Of a DNA stretch of 30,119 nt, positions 20,897 to 29,598 are shown piece after piece; within the stretch, counting starts at the first letter, position 1; every line of letters begins with the position of its first letter. Source of the DNA: an uncultured Leuconostoc sp. (GTDB taxonomy: Bacteria; Bacillota; Bacilli; Lactobacillales; Lactobacillaceae). The DNA lies in the NCBI GenBank assembly GCA_900554745.1, contig USIU01000002.1, forward strand, positions 1-30,119. Direction: 5' to 3'. The translations under genes and the position numbers were made by a program. The notes under the pieces are model-generated. The model saw nothing but the letters and a program-made list of their open reading frames with translations. It did no database searches and was not told where the DNA came from.

Positions 20897-21904
20897 CTAC
20901 CCTTCTAAGACTGCCTCATAAACTTGTTGCAACTGTTGCCCAATTGCCGGTAAGTTGCGGGCGACTGCCAATTCATAGCCTGCTGCACTGAGATCGGGTA
21001 ATTCGCCATTTAAGATTTTAACCATTTTATCATCAAAATCATCCAGATCCTGAGCTTGATAGCTATTGACACCATCCTGTAACCAGTGCTTATAGACTGG
21101 AATATTTCGCACTAAGACCTTTTGTTTTGACGCCAAGGCTTCCAACACCACAATGCCTTCTGTCTCTTCAAAGGATGGATATAAAAACAGATCCGCCCCT
21201 TGATAAGCGCCCTGGATGACTTCACCGGTAATGTAACCCGGGAAAATCAAATTCCGCGGGTGATCGCCTTTAATCAGGCGACTAATTTTAGCTGGGACAA
21301 GGCGCAAATCCGTATAACCAAACCAAATAAAGACATATTCCGGATGCCGTTGTGCCAAGGCCACAAAGTCTAATATCCCTTTGCGCTCAAAAAATAACCC
21401 GACACTCATCACAACTTTTTGATCGGGTGACAAATCGAAATAATTTCTAAATTTGGCAACCTTATCGGCGTCTGGGGCATACTTTTCAAGGGGAATCCCA
21501 TTCGAAATTGGCGTAATGGGTTGTGACAACCGGTAGCCGCGTAGCAACTGCTTAGAATAGGGCGTTGGCGTAATCAATGCATCCGCCTTTTGATACAGCG
21601 AAACTAGATACCGCTTAAAAAACGGCGCAATAAGATTAGAACCCGTAAACGAATTTCTAAAGTCTTCATAGGTCGAATGCCCATGATAAACGACTTTTTT
21701 CCCCATTTTATGCGCCGCATTCACCATGTGATGACTCTTGACACCATAAGTATTGATGTGTAAAACATCGTAATCTTTGGCCTTGGGATCCGTAGTGACA
21801 GTCACATCCGTATAGCTCAAAGCAGCTTGTTGTAACTTTAAAGCGCGGCCAATCCCAGACTTCGCAATCCACTTTTGGTTTTCAAAATACAGTAAGACTT
21901 TCAC
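20897..21904 (-). CDS. GT4 glycosyltransferase, probable second step of diglycosyl-diacylglycerol synthesis
   Basis: This 335-residue GT-B enzyme has the EX7E motif (E247 to E255, ETEGIVVLE) and PISNGIPLEKY near 132-142, typical of GT4. The N-terminus KVLLYFENQKW and VVYHGHSTYEDFRNSF match the lactobacillal and enterococcal enzymes that add a second hexose to monoglucosyl-diacylglycerol (BgsA/LafB type). The product anchors lipoteichoic acid. GTG at 21904 starts it, with AGGAG seven bases upstream; the codon directly follows the TAG of the first glycosyltransferase, so the two are coupled. Which sugar is added cannot be read from sequence. Confidence 0.85.
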   Translation of the reverse strand: MKVLLYFENQKWIAKSGIGRALKLQQAALSYTDVTVTTDPKAKDYDVLHINTYGVKSHHMVNAAHKMGKKVVYHGHSTYEDFRNSFTGSNLIAPFFKRYLVSLYQKADALITPTPYSKQLLRGYRLSQPITPISNGIPLEKYAPDADKVAKFRNYFDLSPDQKVVMSVGLFFERKGILDFVALAQRHPEYVFIWFGYTDLRLVPAKISRLIKGDHPRNLIFPGYITGEVIQGAYQGADLFLYPSFEETEGIVVLEALASKQKVLVRNIPVYKHWLQDGVNSYQAQDLDDFDDKMVKILNGELPDLSAAGYELAVARNLPAIGQQLQQVYEAVLEG

Positions 21905-23131
21905 CTAATTTCTCCTAAATGGATTTCGCAAGATCCGCTTCATGTAACCCACTTCATCAGCTGTTGGGTATTCATCTTCGGCGTCATCAGAATGATAATT
22001 AGCCAAAATGTCGTGATAAAAGGCCAACATCCGTGTTGCAAACGTGTTGGCGTCAACATCTTGCATTTTATTTTGACGTAAGACGTGATCAGCTGCTGTC
22101 ATTGGGCGTGTGAGGTACTTTTCAATCCCCGCTAGTAATTCATCATAATCTGAGACGAGTGTCCCGATTGCCTCATCATCGACCAAATTATCGAGATATG
22201 GTGAATGCATCGCCACAAACGGCCGATCAGAGGCAATCGCTTCAATAAAGGTCAAACCTTGCGTTTCGGTGTCAGATGAACTCACAAAAACATTACACAT
22301 TTGATAATAGTCGGTCACGTCATCGTGATCAACCATCCCCACAAACAACACTTCCTGGGTTAAGTTTAATTCAGCAACCTGTTCTTCTAGGGCTTTGCGT
22401 GCCGGGCCATCCCCAGCAATCACCAAACGCGCATCTGGTCGTGTTTGTAACAATTCGGAAAAAGCCGAAATCGTTAACGCAATATTTTTTTCAAAGGCTA
22501 ACCGACCCAGCGACAAAATTACGGGTTGTTCGGGGGTAAACCCAAACTTTTCTCGTAGATTAACCCGTGACCCGCCCCGTCTTGGCATTTCAACACCAGT
22601 TGGAATAATCCGCATTGGCGCCTTGACGCCATAACGGACCAGCGTTTCTTGGACCAACTGTGACGGTGCGACAACACCGGACATGCCCAACATATAAGCT
22701 TTCATCAAGGTACCGACACCTTTAGGGCCGATAAGCAGGCCCTTGGCCACATAATGTGTATAATCTTCATACATCGTATGATACGTGTGAATGGCCGGTA
22801 TTTTAAGTTGCCGAGCAACAAATTTACCCATTAAACCAAGTGAGAACTCCGTTTGGGTATGCACAATATCTAACTCCACAGATTTCGCAATTTCAACGGC
22901 CTGAATTAGCCCACGAAACGCTAAACGCCGGTCTTTAAAGCCAACGTAGGGTACGCTCGAAAAGCGATAGATATGCGGTTCAAATTTATTTTTAGACACT
23001 TTCGGATCAGTTGAAGTGAAAATATAGACTTGGTGGCCTTGCATTTCAAGGGCATCTTTTAATGTTTTGATCGAAGTCGCCACACCACTGACTTGTGGAA
23101 AATACGTATCCGTAAAGAGACCAATATTCAT
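21905..23131 (-). CDS. GT4 1,2-diacylglycerol 3-glucosyltransferase
   Basis: This 408-residue GT-B enzyme starts MNIGLFTDTYFPQVSGVATS. It has HTQTEFSLGLMG and HTYHTMYEDYTHYV, the hallmarks of monoglucosyl-diacylglycerol synthases (alMGS, BgsB, LafA). The EX7E motif is at E289 to E297. It transfers glucose from UDP-glucose to diacylglycerol at the inner membrane face, the first step to the lipoteichoic acid anchor. The start is ATG 23131, with GGAGG five bases upstream; a TTG 12 bases earlier is not needed. It is the first gene of the operon that ends with ltaS. Confidence 0.9.
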   Translation of the reverse strand: MNIGLFTDTYFPQVSGVATSIKTLKDALEMQGHQVYIFTSTDPKVSKNKFEPHIYRFSSVPYVGFKDRRLAFRGLIQAVEIAKSVELDIVHTQTEFSLGLMGKFVARQLKIPAIHTYHTMYEDYTHYVAKGLLIGPKGVGTLMKAYMLGMSGVVAPSQLVQETLVRYGVKAPMRIIPTGVEMPRRGGSRVNLREKFGFTPEQPVILSLGRLAFEKNIALTISAFSELLQTRPDARLVIAGDGPARKALEEQVAELNLTQEVLFVGMVDHDDVTDYYQMCNVFVSSSDTETQGLTFIEAIASDRPFVAMHSPYLDNLVDDEAIGTLVSDYDELLAGIEKYLTRPMTAADHVLRQNKMQDVDANTFATRMLAFYHDILANYHSDDAEDEYPTADEVGYMKRILRNPFRRN

Positions 23132-23186
23132 TGTGTCCTCCAAAGTTTATATAGACATTAAAATTTCGGTAAATAGCAATACTACA

Positions 23187-23195
23187 ATTATAGCA
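23187..23195 (-). promoter_or_regulatory. promoter of the glycolipid/LTA operon
   Basis: TGC-TATAAT on the minus strand is a perfect extended -10, 55 bases before the first glycosyltransferase. A TTGTCA upstream is too close (13 bases) for a standard -35. Confidence 0.65.
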
Positions 23196-23252
23196 TAAAA
23201 TATTTTGACAACTAAACAACGAGACTGCCACTCACTGCGGCCGGCAACCAAG

Positions 23253-23282
23253 CAAAAAAGTCACGGCGAACCGTGACTTTTT
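23253..23282 (-). terminator. terminator of the heterodimeric ABC exporter genes
   Basis: AAAGTCACGG / CCGTGACTTT with a TTCG loop and a following T-run lies directly after the stop of the second exporter gene. The sequence is nearly symmetric and could act in both directions. Confidence 0.9.
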
Positions 23283-23283
23283 A

Positions 23284-25065
23284 CTAGTCAAACACCATTT
23301 GATTATGGTAAAGCTCCGCGTAGAAGCCATTTTCGGCGACTAACTCATCATGCGTATCTTCTTCAATCACCTTCCCGTCTTTTAAGACCACAATTTTATC
23401 CGCACCAAGAATAGTCTTCAGACGGTGTGCAATCACAAAACTCGTCCGACCGGCGATGACATTATCCATCGCTGCTTGGATGCGCGCTTCCGTCACCGTA
23501 TCAACGTTTGACGTGGCTTCATCTAAGATTAAGAAATCTGGGTTTGTTAAAATTGTACGCGCAATTGATAACAACTGCTTTTGTCCCGTTGAGAAAACGG
23601 AACTTTCGTCATTGACCTGCGTTTGATAACCCTCTGGTAAGCTCATAATAAAGTCATGAATATTGGCTTGCTTGGCGGCATCAATCATATCGTCATCGCT
23701 GGCTGTTGGTCGACCAAATTTAATATTGTCGGCAACAGTTCCCGTAAACAAGACCGAATCTTGTAAGACAATACCGACATGATCACGCAATGATTTCAAA
23801 TCCAGTTGCCGAACATCAACACCATCAAAAGTCACTGAACCACCCGTCACATCATAAAAGCGGTTTAACAGATTCATAATGGTTGTTTTACCAGAACCAG
23901 TTGGCCCAACTAACGCCACCATTTGGCCTTTTTTCACGTCAATGGACACCCCGTGCAAAATTTCTTTATCGGGTTGATAACCAAAATGGACGTCATTTAA
24001 CGCCACTTCGTGTTGCAAATTCGTGAGTTGACGGCCATTTTTTGGTGAGACTTCTTCTGGTTGATCATGTACATCGGATAAGCGCTGTGCCCCTGTCATG
24101 GCAAGTTGCAACATGTTATAAATCGACGTGATTTGTGTGATAGGTTGGTAATATTCTTGCGAATAGTTCACGAACACAACAATCAACCCTAGCCCAGTGG
24201 CTTTATCAATCCCGTCATGGACAACAAGCCATGAGCCAAAGAAAATCACAATCGCCAAATTCAGCAACGACAAACCTTGCATCAAAGGAAAGAGTAAGCC
24301 TGAGTAAACTTGCCCCTTAAATGTGGCTTGTTTTACTTTCTCGTTATAAGGCAAGAAACCAGCCACCGACGCTTGTTGCAAACCTTGCGTGATAATCACT
24401 TTTTCACCATTAATTTGTTCATTGATGTAGCCGTTCATTTCACCGATGGCTTCTTGTTGCTTATTAATATTTTTGCGGGCTTGGATAATCACAAACCCCG
24501 CAATCAAAATCGCTAACGGTGTTGAGGCCATCGTGACCCAAGCTAAGGTCACATTTTGACCAAACATCATCCAAATGACGCCAATATACAGGATCAATTG
24601 GGAAAGTAGTTCAAAAATGGCCTGGTTCATCGCATTGAAAATGTTATCCAAATCAGACGTAAACAAGGACAAAATTTTACCATCTTGATGGGTATCAAAA
24701 TATTTGATCGTCATCCGTTGTAATTTACCAAATAACCCAATCCGCATTTGACCAGAAGTTTTGGCTGAAATTCTTGAGGATAAAAAGCTCGACATAAACA
24801 TTGTCGCAGCCGAGAGGACAAAACAAATCATCATGGCAATTAATGCATGGTAAAATGGCGTTTTGCTAGCCGCTGCATGGGTTGCTGGATTCATCACTTC
24901 CCCAAGGTAACGGGAAAGTTCTGTAATCGCTTGCCCCATATAAACCGGCGCCTTGACTTGAAAATAAGTCGACAAAATTGTCACGACCACCACAAAGCCA
25001 AGACTTAGCCAGTAGCGTTTTAAGTAACGATAAAAATAGCGCATTGCGCGTTGAAAATCATGCAT
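23284..25065 (-). CDS. heterodimeric ABC exporter, catalytic-site subunit
   Basis: This 593-residue half-transporter has six membrane segments in the first 320 residues and an ATPase domain. Walker A is GPTGSGKT (387-394). The signature is FSTGQ (491-495), not the canonical SGGQ. Walker B ends in D515-E516 (LILDEATS) and the switch histidine is H547. The catalytic Glu and His are intact here but the signature deviates, which is the pattern of the LmrD/BmrD-type partner. It exports lipids, drugs or peptides; the substrate is unknown. The ATG follows AAAGGTGG and lies two bases after the partner gene, so they form one operon. Confidence 0.92.
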   Translation of the reverse strand: MHDFQRAMRYFYRYLKRYWLSLGFVVVVTILSTYFQVKAPVYMGQAITELSRYLGEVMNPATHAAASKTPFYHALIAMMICFVLSAATMFMSSFLSSRISAKTSGQMRIGLFGKLQRMTIKYFDTHQDGKILSLFTSDLDNIFNAMNQAIFELLSQLILYIGVIWMMFGQNVTLAWVTMASTPLAILIAGFVIIQARKNINKQQEAIGEMNGYINEQINGEKVIITQGLQQASVAGFLPYNEKVKQATFKGQVYSGLLFPLMQGLSLLNLAIVIFFGSWLVVHDGIDKATGLGLIVVFVNYSQEYYQPITQITSIYNMLQLAMTGAQRLSDVHDQPEEVSPKNGRQLTNLQHEVALNDVHFGYQPDKEILHGVSIDVKKGQMVALVGPTGSGKTTIMNLLNRFYDVTGGSVTFDGVDVRQLDLKSLRDHVGIVLQDSVLFTGTVADNIKFGRPTASDDDMIDAAKQANIHDFIMSLPEGYQTQVNDESSVFSTGQKQLLSIARTILTNPDFLILDEATSNVDTVTEARIQAAMDNVIAGRTSFVIAHRLKTILGADKIVVLKDGKVIEEDTHDELVAENGFYAELYHNQMVFD

Positions 25066-25067
25066 GC

Positions 25068-26786
25068 TTACTCACCACCTTTTGCCTTTTGTGTCTCATA
25101 AATTTCACGATAAATCGCTGATGAGGCGAGCAGTTCCGCATGAGAGCCACTGCCCACTAAACGCCCATCATCCAACACTAAAATGCGATCGGCATGTAAG
25201 ACCGAACTAATCTTTTCCGCAATCACAATCGTTGTGGTGCCAGCTAATTCTTTATCGAGCGCTTCCTGAACGAGCTTTTCTGAACGCGCATCCAAAGCAG
25301 AAGTTGAATCATCTAAAATGAGAATTTTAGGTGAACCAACGACCCCACGGGCAATCGAAAGCCGTTGTTTTTGCCCCCCAGAAAAATTCGCTGAGCGTTC
25401 TTCGACAATGTGTTCAAATCCGTCTTCATACCGGTTCACAAACTCGGCCGCTTGGGCAATTTCTGCTGCCCGCTGGAAGTCGGTTGTCGTCGCGTCAGGT
25501 TTCCCTTGTCGCAAGTTATCCGAGATTTTACCACTAAATAAAATGGTACGTTGAAGTACAAACGATACTGCCGCCCGCAACGATTTTTCGTTGACGTCCT
25601 TGAGATTCACGCCCCCAACTAAAACGTCACCTTTGGTGGGATCATAAAGGCGCGGAATTAATTGCGCCAATGTGGTTTTCCCAGAACCCGTTGCGCCAAC
25701 AATCCCAATCATTTCACCCGCTTTAATCTTAAATGACACTTCACGTAATGCGGGTTGGGTATCACCTGGATACGTAAATGACACGTTGTCAAAGGCCACA
25801 TCACCGGTTAAATCAACGGCTGGTACATCGGGGTTGAAAGTCAAATCCGGCTTGGTATCAAAGACGGCCTTAATCCGGCCAAGTGAGACGAAACCACGAG
25901 AAGCAAACGTTGACATCATGCCCCCAATCAAAATGGCAAAAAAGATTTGCATCAAGTATGCGATGAATGACGTAATGGCGGCTAAATCTTCTGGATGCGC
26001 GACCACATTTTGCCCAACAAACCAAACCGAGACCCCGATGGCCACATAGGAAATCAGCATAAATATTGGAATCATGGTTGAGAAAAGATAGCCAATCATC
26101 ATATTAACGCGGGTTAATTCATCCGAGTTGTCGGTGAAGCGTGCCGTTTCGTTTGCTTCTTGGTTAAATGATTTGACCACTCGAATCCCTTGCAAATCTT
26201 CTTTGGCTAACGTGTTGGTGCGGTCAATTAAGTGTTGAATTTTAGAAAAGTACTTCCCCATTTGCTTAAACACAACCTGTGAAGAAAGCACAATCAAAAC
26301 GACCATTAAAATCACAACCCACCAGAGACGTGGTAACGTGATTAAGGCCAGAATAAAGGCGCCCAAAAAGAGAATTGGAATACGCGTCAAGGTCTGAAGA
26401 AACATCATGACGAGTTGTTGCACTTGATTGACATCATTGGTCATCCGCACAACCAAGTTACCTGCTGAAAAGGTTTCAATATTACCAAACGAAAAAGACT
26501 GGATTTTTCGGTATTCATCAGCTCGGATATCAGCCGCAATGCCTTGCGACACCTTAGCGGCAAAAATGGTATTAATGACACCAGCCAATAATCCAATCAC
26601 GGCTAAACTAATCAACGCAATCCCATTTGACCAGACAGCCTGTTGATTTTCCGCAATAATGGCGTTCATAACGTTTTGTAGCAAGCGTGGTTGCCATAAT
26701 GACGCCCCCGCCATAATGACCACTGCCAGCATAGACAAAAGTATTTCTCGCCGATAGGGTTTGGCATGTTTTTTTAAAATCTGCAT
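25068..26786 (-). CDS. heterodimeric ABC exporter, degenerate-site subunit
   Basis: This 572-residue half-transporter has a membrane domain of about 300 residues and an ATPase domain with Walker A GATGSGKT (364-371) and canonical signature FSGGQ (468-472). The catalytic glutamate after Walker B is aspartate (D493, LILDDSTS) and the switch histidine is glutamate (E524, VIAEKISS). It matches the LmrC/BmrC type, whose ATP site binds but barely hydrolyses. With its partner the dimer has one normal and one degenerate site. The ATG follows AAAGGAG by six bases. No obvious -10/-35 precedes it, but an inverted repeat does. Confidence 0.92.
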   Translation of the reverse strand: MQILKKHAKPYRREILLSMLAVVIMAGASLWQPRLLQNVMNAIIAENQQAVWSNGIALISLAVIGLLAGVINTIFAAKVSQGIAADIRADEYRKIQSFSFGNIETFSAGNLVVRMTNDVNQVQQLVMMFLQTLTRIPILFLGAFILALITLPRLWWVVILMVVLIVLSSQVVFKQMGKYFSKIQHLIDRTNTLAKEDLQGIRVVKSFNQEANETARFTDNSDELTRVNMMIGYLFSTMIPIFMLISYVAIGVSVWFVGQNVVAHPEDLAAITSFIAYLMQIFFAILIGGMMSTFASRGFVSLGRIKAVFDTKPDLTFNPDVPAVDLTGDVAFDNVSFTYPGDTQPALREVSFKIKAGEMIGIVGATGSGKTTLAQLIPRLYDPTKGDVLVGGVNLKDVNEKSLRAAVSFVLQRTILFSGKISDNLRQGKPDATTTDFQRAAEIAQAAEFVNRYEDGFEHIVEERSANFSGGQKQRLSIARGVVGSPKILILDDSTSALDARSEKLVQEALDKELAGTTTIVIAEKISSVLHADRILVLDDGRLVGSGSHAELLASSAIYREIYETQKAKGGE

Positions 26787-26805
26787 TCTGTACTCCTTTA
26801 AATCT

Positions 26806-26827
26806 GGTGATAACGCTCATCATCACC
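26806..26827. promoter_or_regulatory. operator-like inverted repeat upstream of the ABC exporter
   Basis: GGTGAT-N10-ATCACC lies 20 bases before the first exporter gene, between it and the upstream terminator. The arms are perfect over six bases. It may bind a repressor, as is common for multidrug-type exporters, but no regulator gene is adjacent. Confidence 0.35.
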
Positions 26828-26845
26828 ACTAGCCGATCGTGCCGT

Positions 26846-26871
26846 ATAAAAAAGTGCAGTTTCCTGCACTT
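26846..26871 (-). terminator. terminator of the MacB-like ABC gene
   Basis: AAGTGCAG / CTGCACTT closes a GAAA tetraloop on the minus strand and is followed by TTTT, about 18 bases after the stop codon. Confidence 0.9.
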
Positions 26872-26888
26872 GTCATCATTTACGGCCT

Positions 26889-28871
26889 TTAGTCAGCTGC
26901 TAGCGCATCAATCGTATTGAGTTTGGCGGCACGACGTGACGGTACAAAGCTCGCAACGAGCGCAATGAGCAACGCAATCACAACAGCAAAAATGACGTTA
27001 CCCAGCGACACTTGCACGATATCAAAATGAATCAAGCCCTTTAAAGCGCGATTCATGAGTATCTGCACAACATAAGCCATCGCAATCCCCAAAGCCGCCG
27101 CAATCAAACCGATTAACAAAGCTTCATTCGTGAACAATCCCCGAATGTCTTTAGCACGCGCCCCAAGGGCACGCAAAACGCCAATTTCACGGGTCCGTTC
27201 AGATACTGACATATAAGTCGTGACAATAATCATAATCGCTGACACCAGCAATGAAATACCGGCAATCGCTGCCAAAACATACGACGCTAAGCTCGTAATC
27301 GTATTGATCGTGCTGAGAATATCATCCACTGAAACCCCAACAAAGACTTGTTGACCATTGTCCTTAACTGCGTTAATGCGCTTCATCGTGGCCTTCACTT
27401 GCGCCGTATCCTTAATTTCAACAGCCGCAAAGTTGGCAGCAGACACTGCGTGATGAGCCGTTAAGTCTTGTTGAATCGTTTGCCAATTTTGGATAAATAA
27501 GGCTCCCGATTGGCCGCCACTGGTGATGCCACCAATTTTTGCGGTTGTTTTAATCATCACCGGTTGGTTGTTGGCATCAAAAGCCATATAACTAAAGGCA
27601 ATATCTTGCCCGATGAGCTGCCGATAATTCGCTTGGATTTTCTTGGCAAAATCACGATCAATTAAGACTTCGCCAGTCTTTGGTCGGTGCCCTGCCTTAA
27701 TAATCTTGTCCGAATACTGTGGTGTCCAAGAGACCAGTTGCACTGGTTCAGAACGAACTTGTCCAAAGGTAAAAATCGCATTATTATATTGCCCACCAGG
27801 ATACACCGCATCAACGCCTGGCACCGCCTGCAACTGCTTTAACAAGTGATCATCCAATGTCGTGGCTGTATAATTAGTTGCCATCTCTTGCATGGTTGCC
27901 CGCATCCGTTCCGTTGCACCGGCCTGTTTATCGGTCGTGGTGTTACGTAAGACATTTTGATAGTTTGGATTGACTAACGCATTGACTTGATCCCCAATGT
28001 AATTTTTAACCCCATTGCCTAAGCCGAGAAAGAAAATAACTGAGAAAACACCAATGGCTGACCCCAGAACAATCAAAAAGTTTTGTAACTTTTTATATTT
28101 CAAATGGTCAAACGCCATATTCCAGATCGCCCGCCGCCGTAATGGTCGCGACTGTAGCCGATGGGGCTCTGCTGGGACTGGAAACTTAGGTTTTAAAATT
28201 TGTTCGGCATCGATTTTACCATCCGCCATATGCACAATACGGGTTCCGTAATCCGCCACCGCTTGTGAATGGGTCACCACAATCACAAGTTTACCTTCTT
28301 GTGCGATTTGTTCCAGTAGCGTCAATACTTCGGCAGTGTTGACCGCATCAAGCGCCCCTGTTGGTTCATCGGCAATCATAATATCTGGATCAGCGGCCAA
28401 TGCCCGCGCAATGGCAACACGTTGCTTTTGACCACCAGATAATTGCGAGGGATACTTGTGAATATGATCAGCCAAGCCAACTTTCGTCAACAATTCTGTC
28501 GCGCGTTGTCGACGCTCACGTGCTGATAATGTCGTCATATTCAAGCTTGTTTCGACGTTTTCCAAATTGGTTTGATAATTAATCAAATTAAAACTTTGGA
28601 AAATATAGCCGATGGTTTCACGGCGATAAACATCTAGCTTTTTAGCTTGCGTATGGTCCAAGGGTTCCCCATTAACGATGACCTGACCTTCAAAGTGCCG
28701 ATCTAACCCACCGATAATGTTCATCAGCGTGGATTTACCACCACCAGATTCTCCTAAAATCGACACAAACTCGCCTTTTTCAAAGCTTAAATTAATCCCT
28801 TTCAAAACGGGGAAAGCTGTTTTACCGATATAATACGACTTCCTAATATCATGTAATTCTAAAAATGCCAT
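26889..28871 (-). CDS. MacB-like ABC transporter: ATPase fused to FtsX-type permease
   Basis: This 660-residue single-chain transporter has an N-terminal ATPase with Walker A GESGGGKST (40-48), LSGGQKQRVAIARAL near 143 and DEPTGALD. A basic linker follows, then one membrane segment near 265-285, an extracellular domain of about 240 residues (MacB periplasmic-like), and three C-terminal membrane segments with SERTREIGVLRALGA, the FtsX/MacB cytosolic loop. Such type VII ABC proteins do not transport through the membrane but transmit force, for example in export or resistance to antimicrobial peptides. No MacA adaptor or two-component system is adjacent. The ATG follows GAGG by five bases, 13 bases after the HD-domain gene. 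Confidence 0.9.
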   Translation of the reverse strand: MAFLELHDIRKSYYIGKTAFPVLKGINLSFEKGEFVSILGESGGGKSTLMNIIGGLDRHFEGQVIVNGEPLDHTQAKKLDVYRRETIGYIFQSFNLINYQTNLENVETSLNMTTLSARERRQRATELLTKVGLADHIHKYPSQLSGGQKQRVAIARALAADPDIMIADEPTGALDAVNTAEVLTLLEQIAQEGKLVIVVTHSQAVADYGTRIVHMADGKIDAEQILKPKFPVPAEPHRLQSRPLRRRAIWNMAFDHLKYKKLQNFLIVLGSAIGVFSVIFFLGLGNGVKNYIGDQVNALVNPNYQNVLRNTTTDKQAGATERMRATMQEMATNYTATTLDDHLLKQLQAVPGVDAVYPGGQYNNAIFTFGQVRSEPVQLVSWTPQYSDKIIKAGHRPKTGEVLIDRDFAKKIQANYRQLIGQDIAFSYMAFDANNQPVMIKTTAKIGGITSGGQSGALFIQNWQTIQQDLTAHHAVSAANFAAVEIKDTAQVKATMKRINAVKDNGQQVFVGVSVDDILSTINTITSLASYVLAAIAGISLLVSAIMIIVTTYMSVSERTREIGVLRALGARAKDIRGLFTNEALLIGLIAAALGIAMAYVVQILMNRALKGLIHFDIVQVSLGNVIFAVVIALLIALVASFVPSRRAAKLNTIDALAAD

Positions 28872-28884
28872 TGTTGCCTCACTT

Positions 28885-29541
28885 TCAATCTACTGTGGTT
28901 ACTGCTGCAAAGTCAGGCAATAATTGCTTGGCTAAATCATATAATTTTTGCTTGCTAGCAAAATCTTCGGCAAAAATATCCGGTAAAATGTCGGTCGCAA
29001 TATATTTAACACTGGCCATCGTCTTAAATTCTGCCAGTGCTTGTAGACTACTCTCAAAAATATTCACAAACACCGGTTCTGGATTAAACTTGACTAATTC
29101 ACCGTAGGCTTCGTAAAGTAAATCGACTTTATCGGCAATCGATAAAATTTTTCCTTCAATCGTGTCATCCTTACCTTCACCCAAACGACGCGTATAAGCT
29201 GCCTGAAACTCCTTTGGAATTTCGGTCTTAATAAAATTATCCGTCATGGTATCTTCCACATCAGCCAGCATGGCCCGGAGGTCTGCCGTGGCATATTTAA
29301 CTGGTGTTTTGATATCACCGATGAATCTTTCGGTGTAATCGTGATTCAAAGCCTTCTCATAGACTGATTGCCAGTTAATCGTCGCCCCGTTTTGTTCTTC
29401 AACATCCGCTAAAAATTGCGCAATTTGGGCAACTTTCCAAGAATGAGCGGCCACGTTGTGCGGTTGGTACTTGAAAAATCCCGGGGCACGGTTAATCAGT
29501 TCCAATTGATTTAATCCCATAAAATATTCGTGCATTGGCAT
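28885..29541 (-). CDS. HD-domain 5'-deoxynucleotidase, YfbR-like
   Basis: From the ATG at 29541 the protein has 218 residues. The HD metal site is visible: H33 (AAHSWKVA), H67-D68 (LNHDYTE), E71, and a later aspartate in SIADKVDLL. GDIKTPVKY (75-83) is typical of the YfbR/HDDC2 group that dephosphorylates deoxynucleoside 5'-monophosphates. AAGGATTATC before the ATG at 29541 supports this start over the ATG at 29562, which lies inside an inverted repeat and has no adjacent ribosome site. A perfect AAGGAGG lies further upstream, right after mprF. It is co-transcribed with the MacB-like gene, though no functional link is evident. Confidence 0.85.
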   Translation of the reverse strand: MPMHEYFMGLNQLELINRAPGFFKYQPHNVAAHSWKVAQIAQFLADVEEQNGATINWQSVYEKALNHDYTERFIGDIKTPVKYATADLRAMLADVEDTMTDNFIKTEIPKEFQAAYTRRLGEGKDDTIEGKILSIADKVDLLYEAYGELVKFNPEPVFVNIFESSLQALAEFKTMASVKYIATDILPDIFAEDFASKQKLYDLAKQLLPDFAAVTTVD

Positions 29542-29554
29542 GATAATCCTTGTA

Positions 29555-29589
29555 TATACCATATCGGAACAAGTCTTTGATATGGTATA
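29555..29589. repeat. 11-bp perfect inverted repeat between mprF and the HD-domain gene
   Basis: TATACCATATC (29555-29565) and GATATGGTATA (29579-29589) are separated by 13 bases. On the minus-strand mRNA it would form a hairpin just after an AAGGAGG (29594-29600) that has no start codon at a proper distance, and before the start used at 29541. It may be an operator or an RNA element controlling translation. Confidence 0.6.
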
Positions 29590-29598
29590 CGTTCCTCC

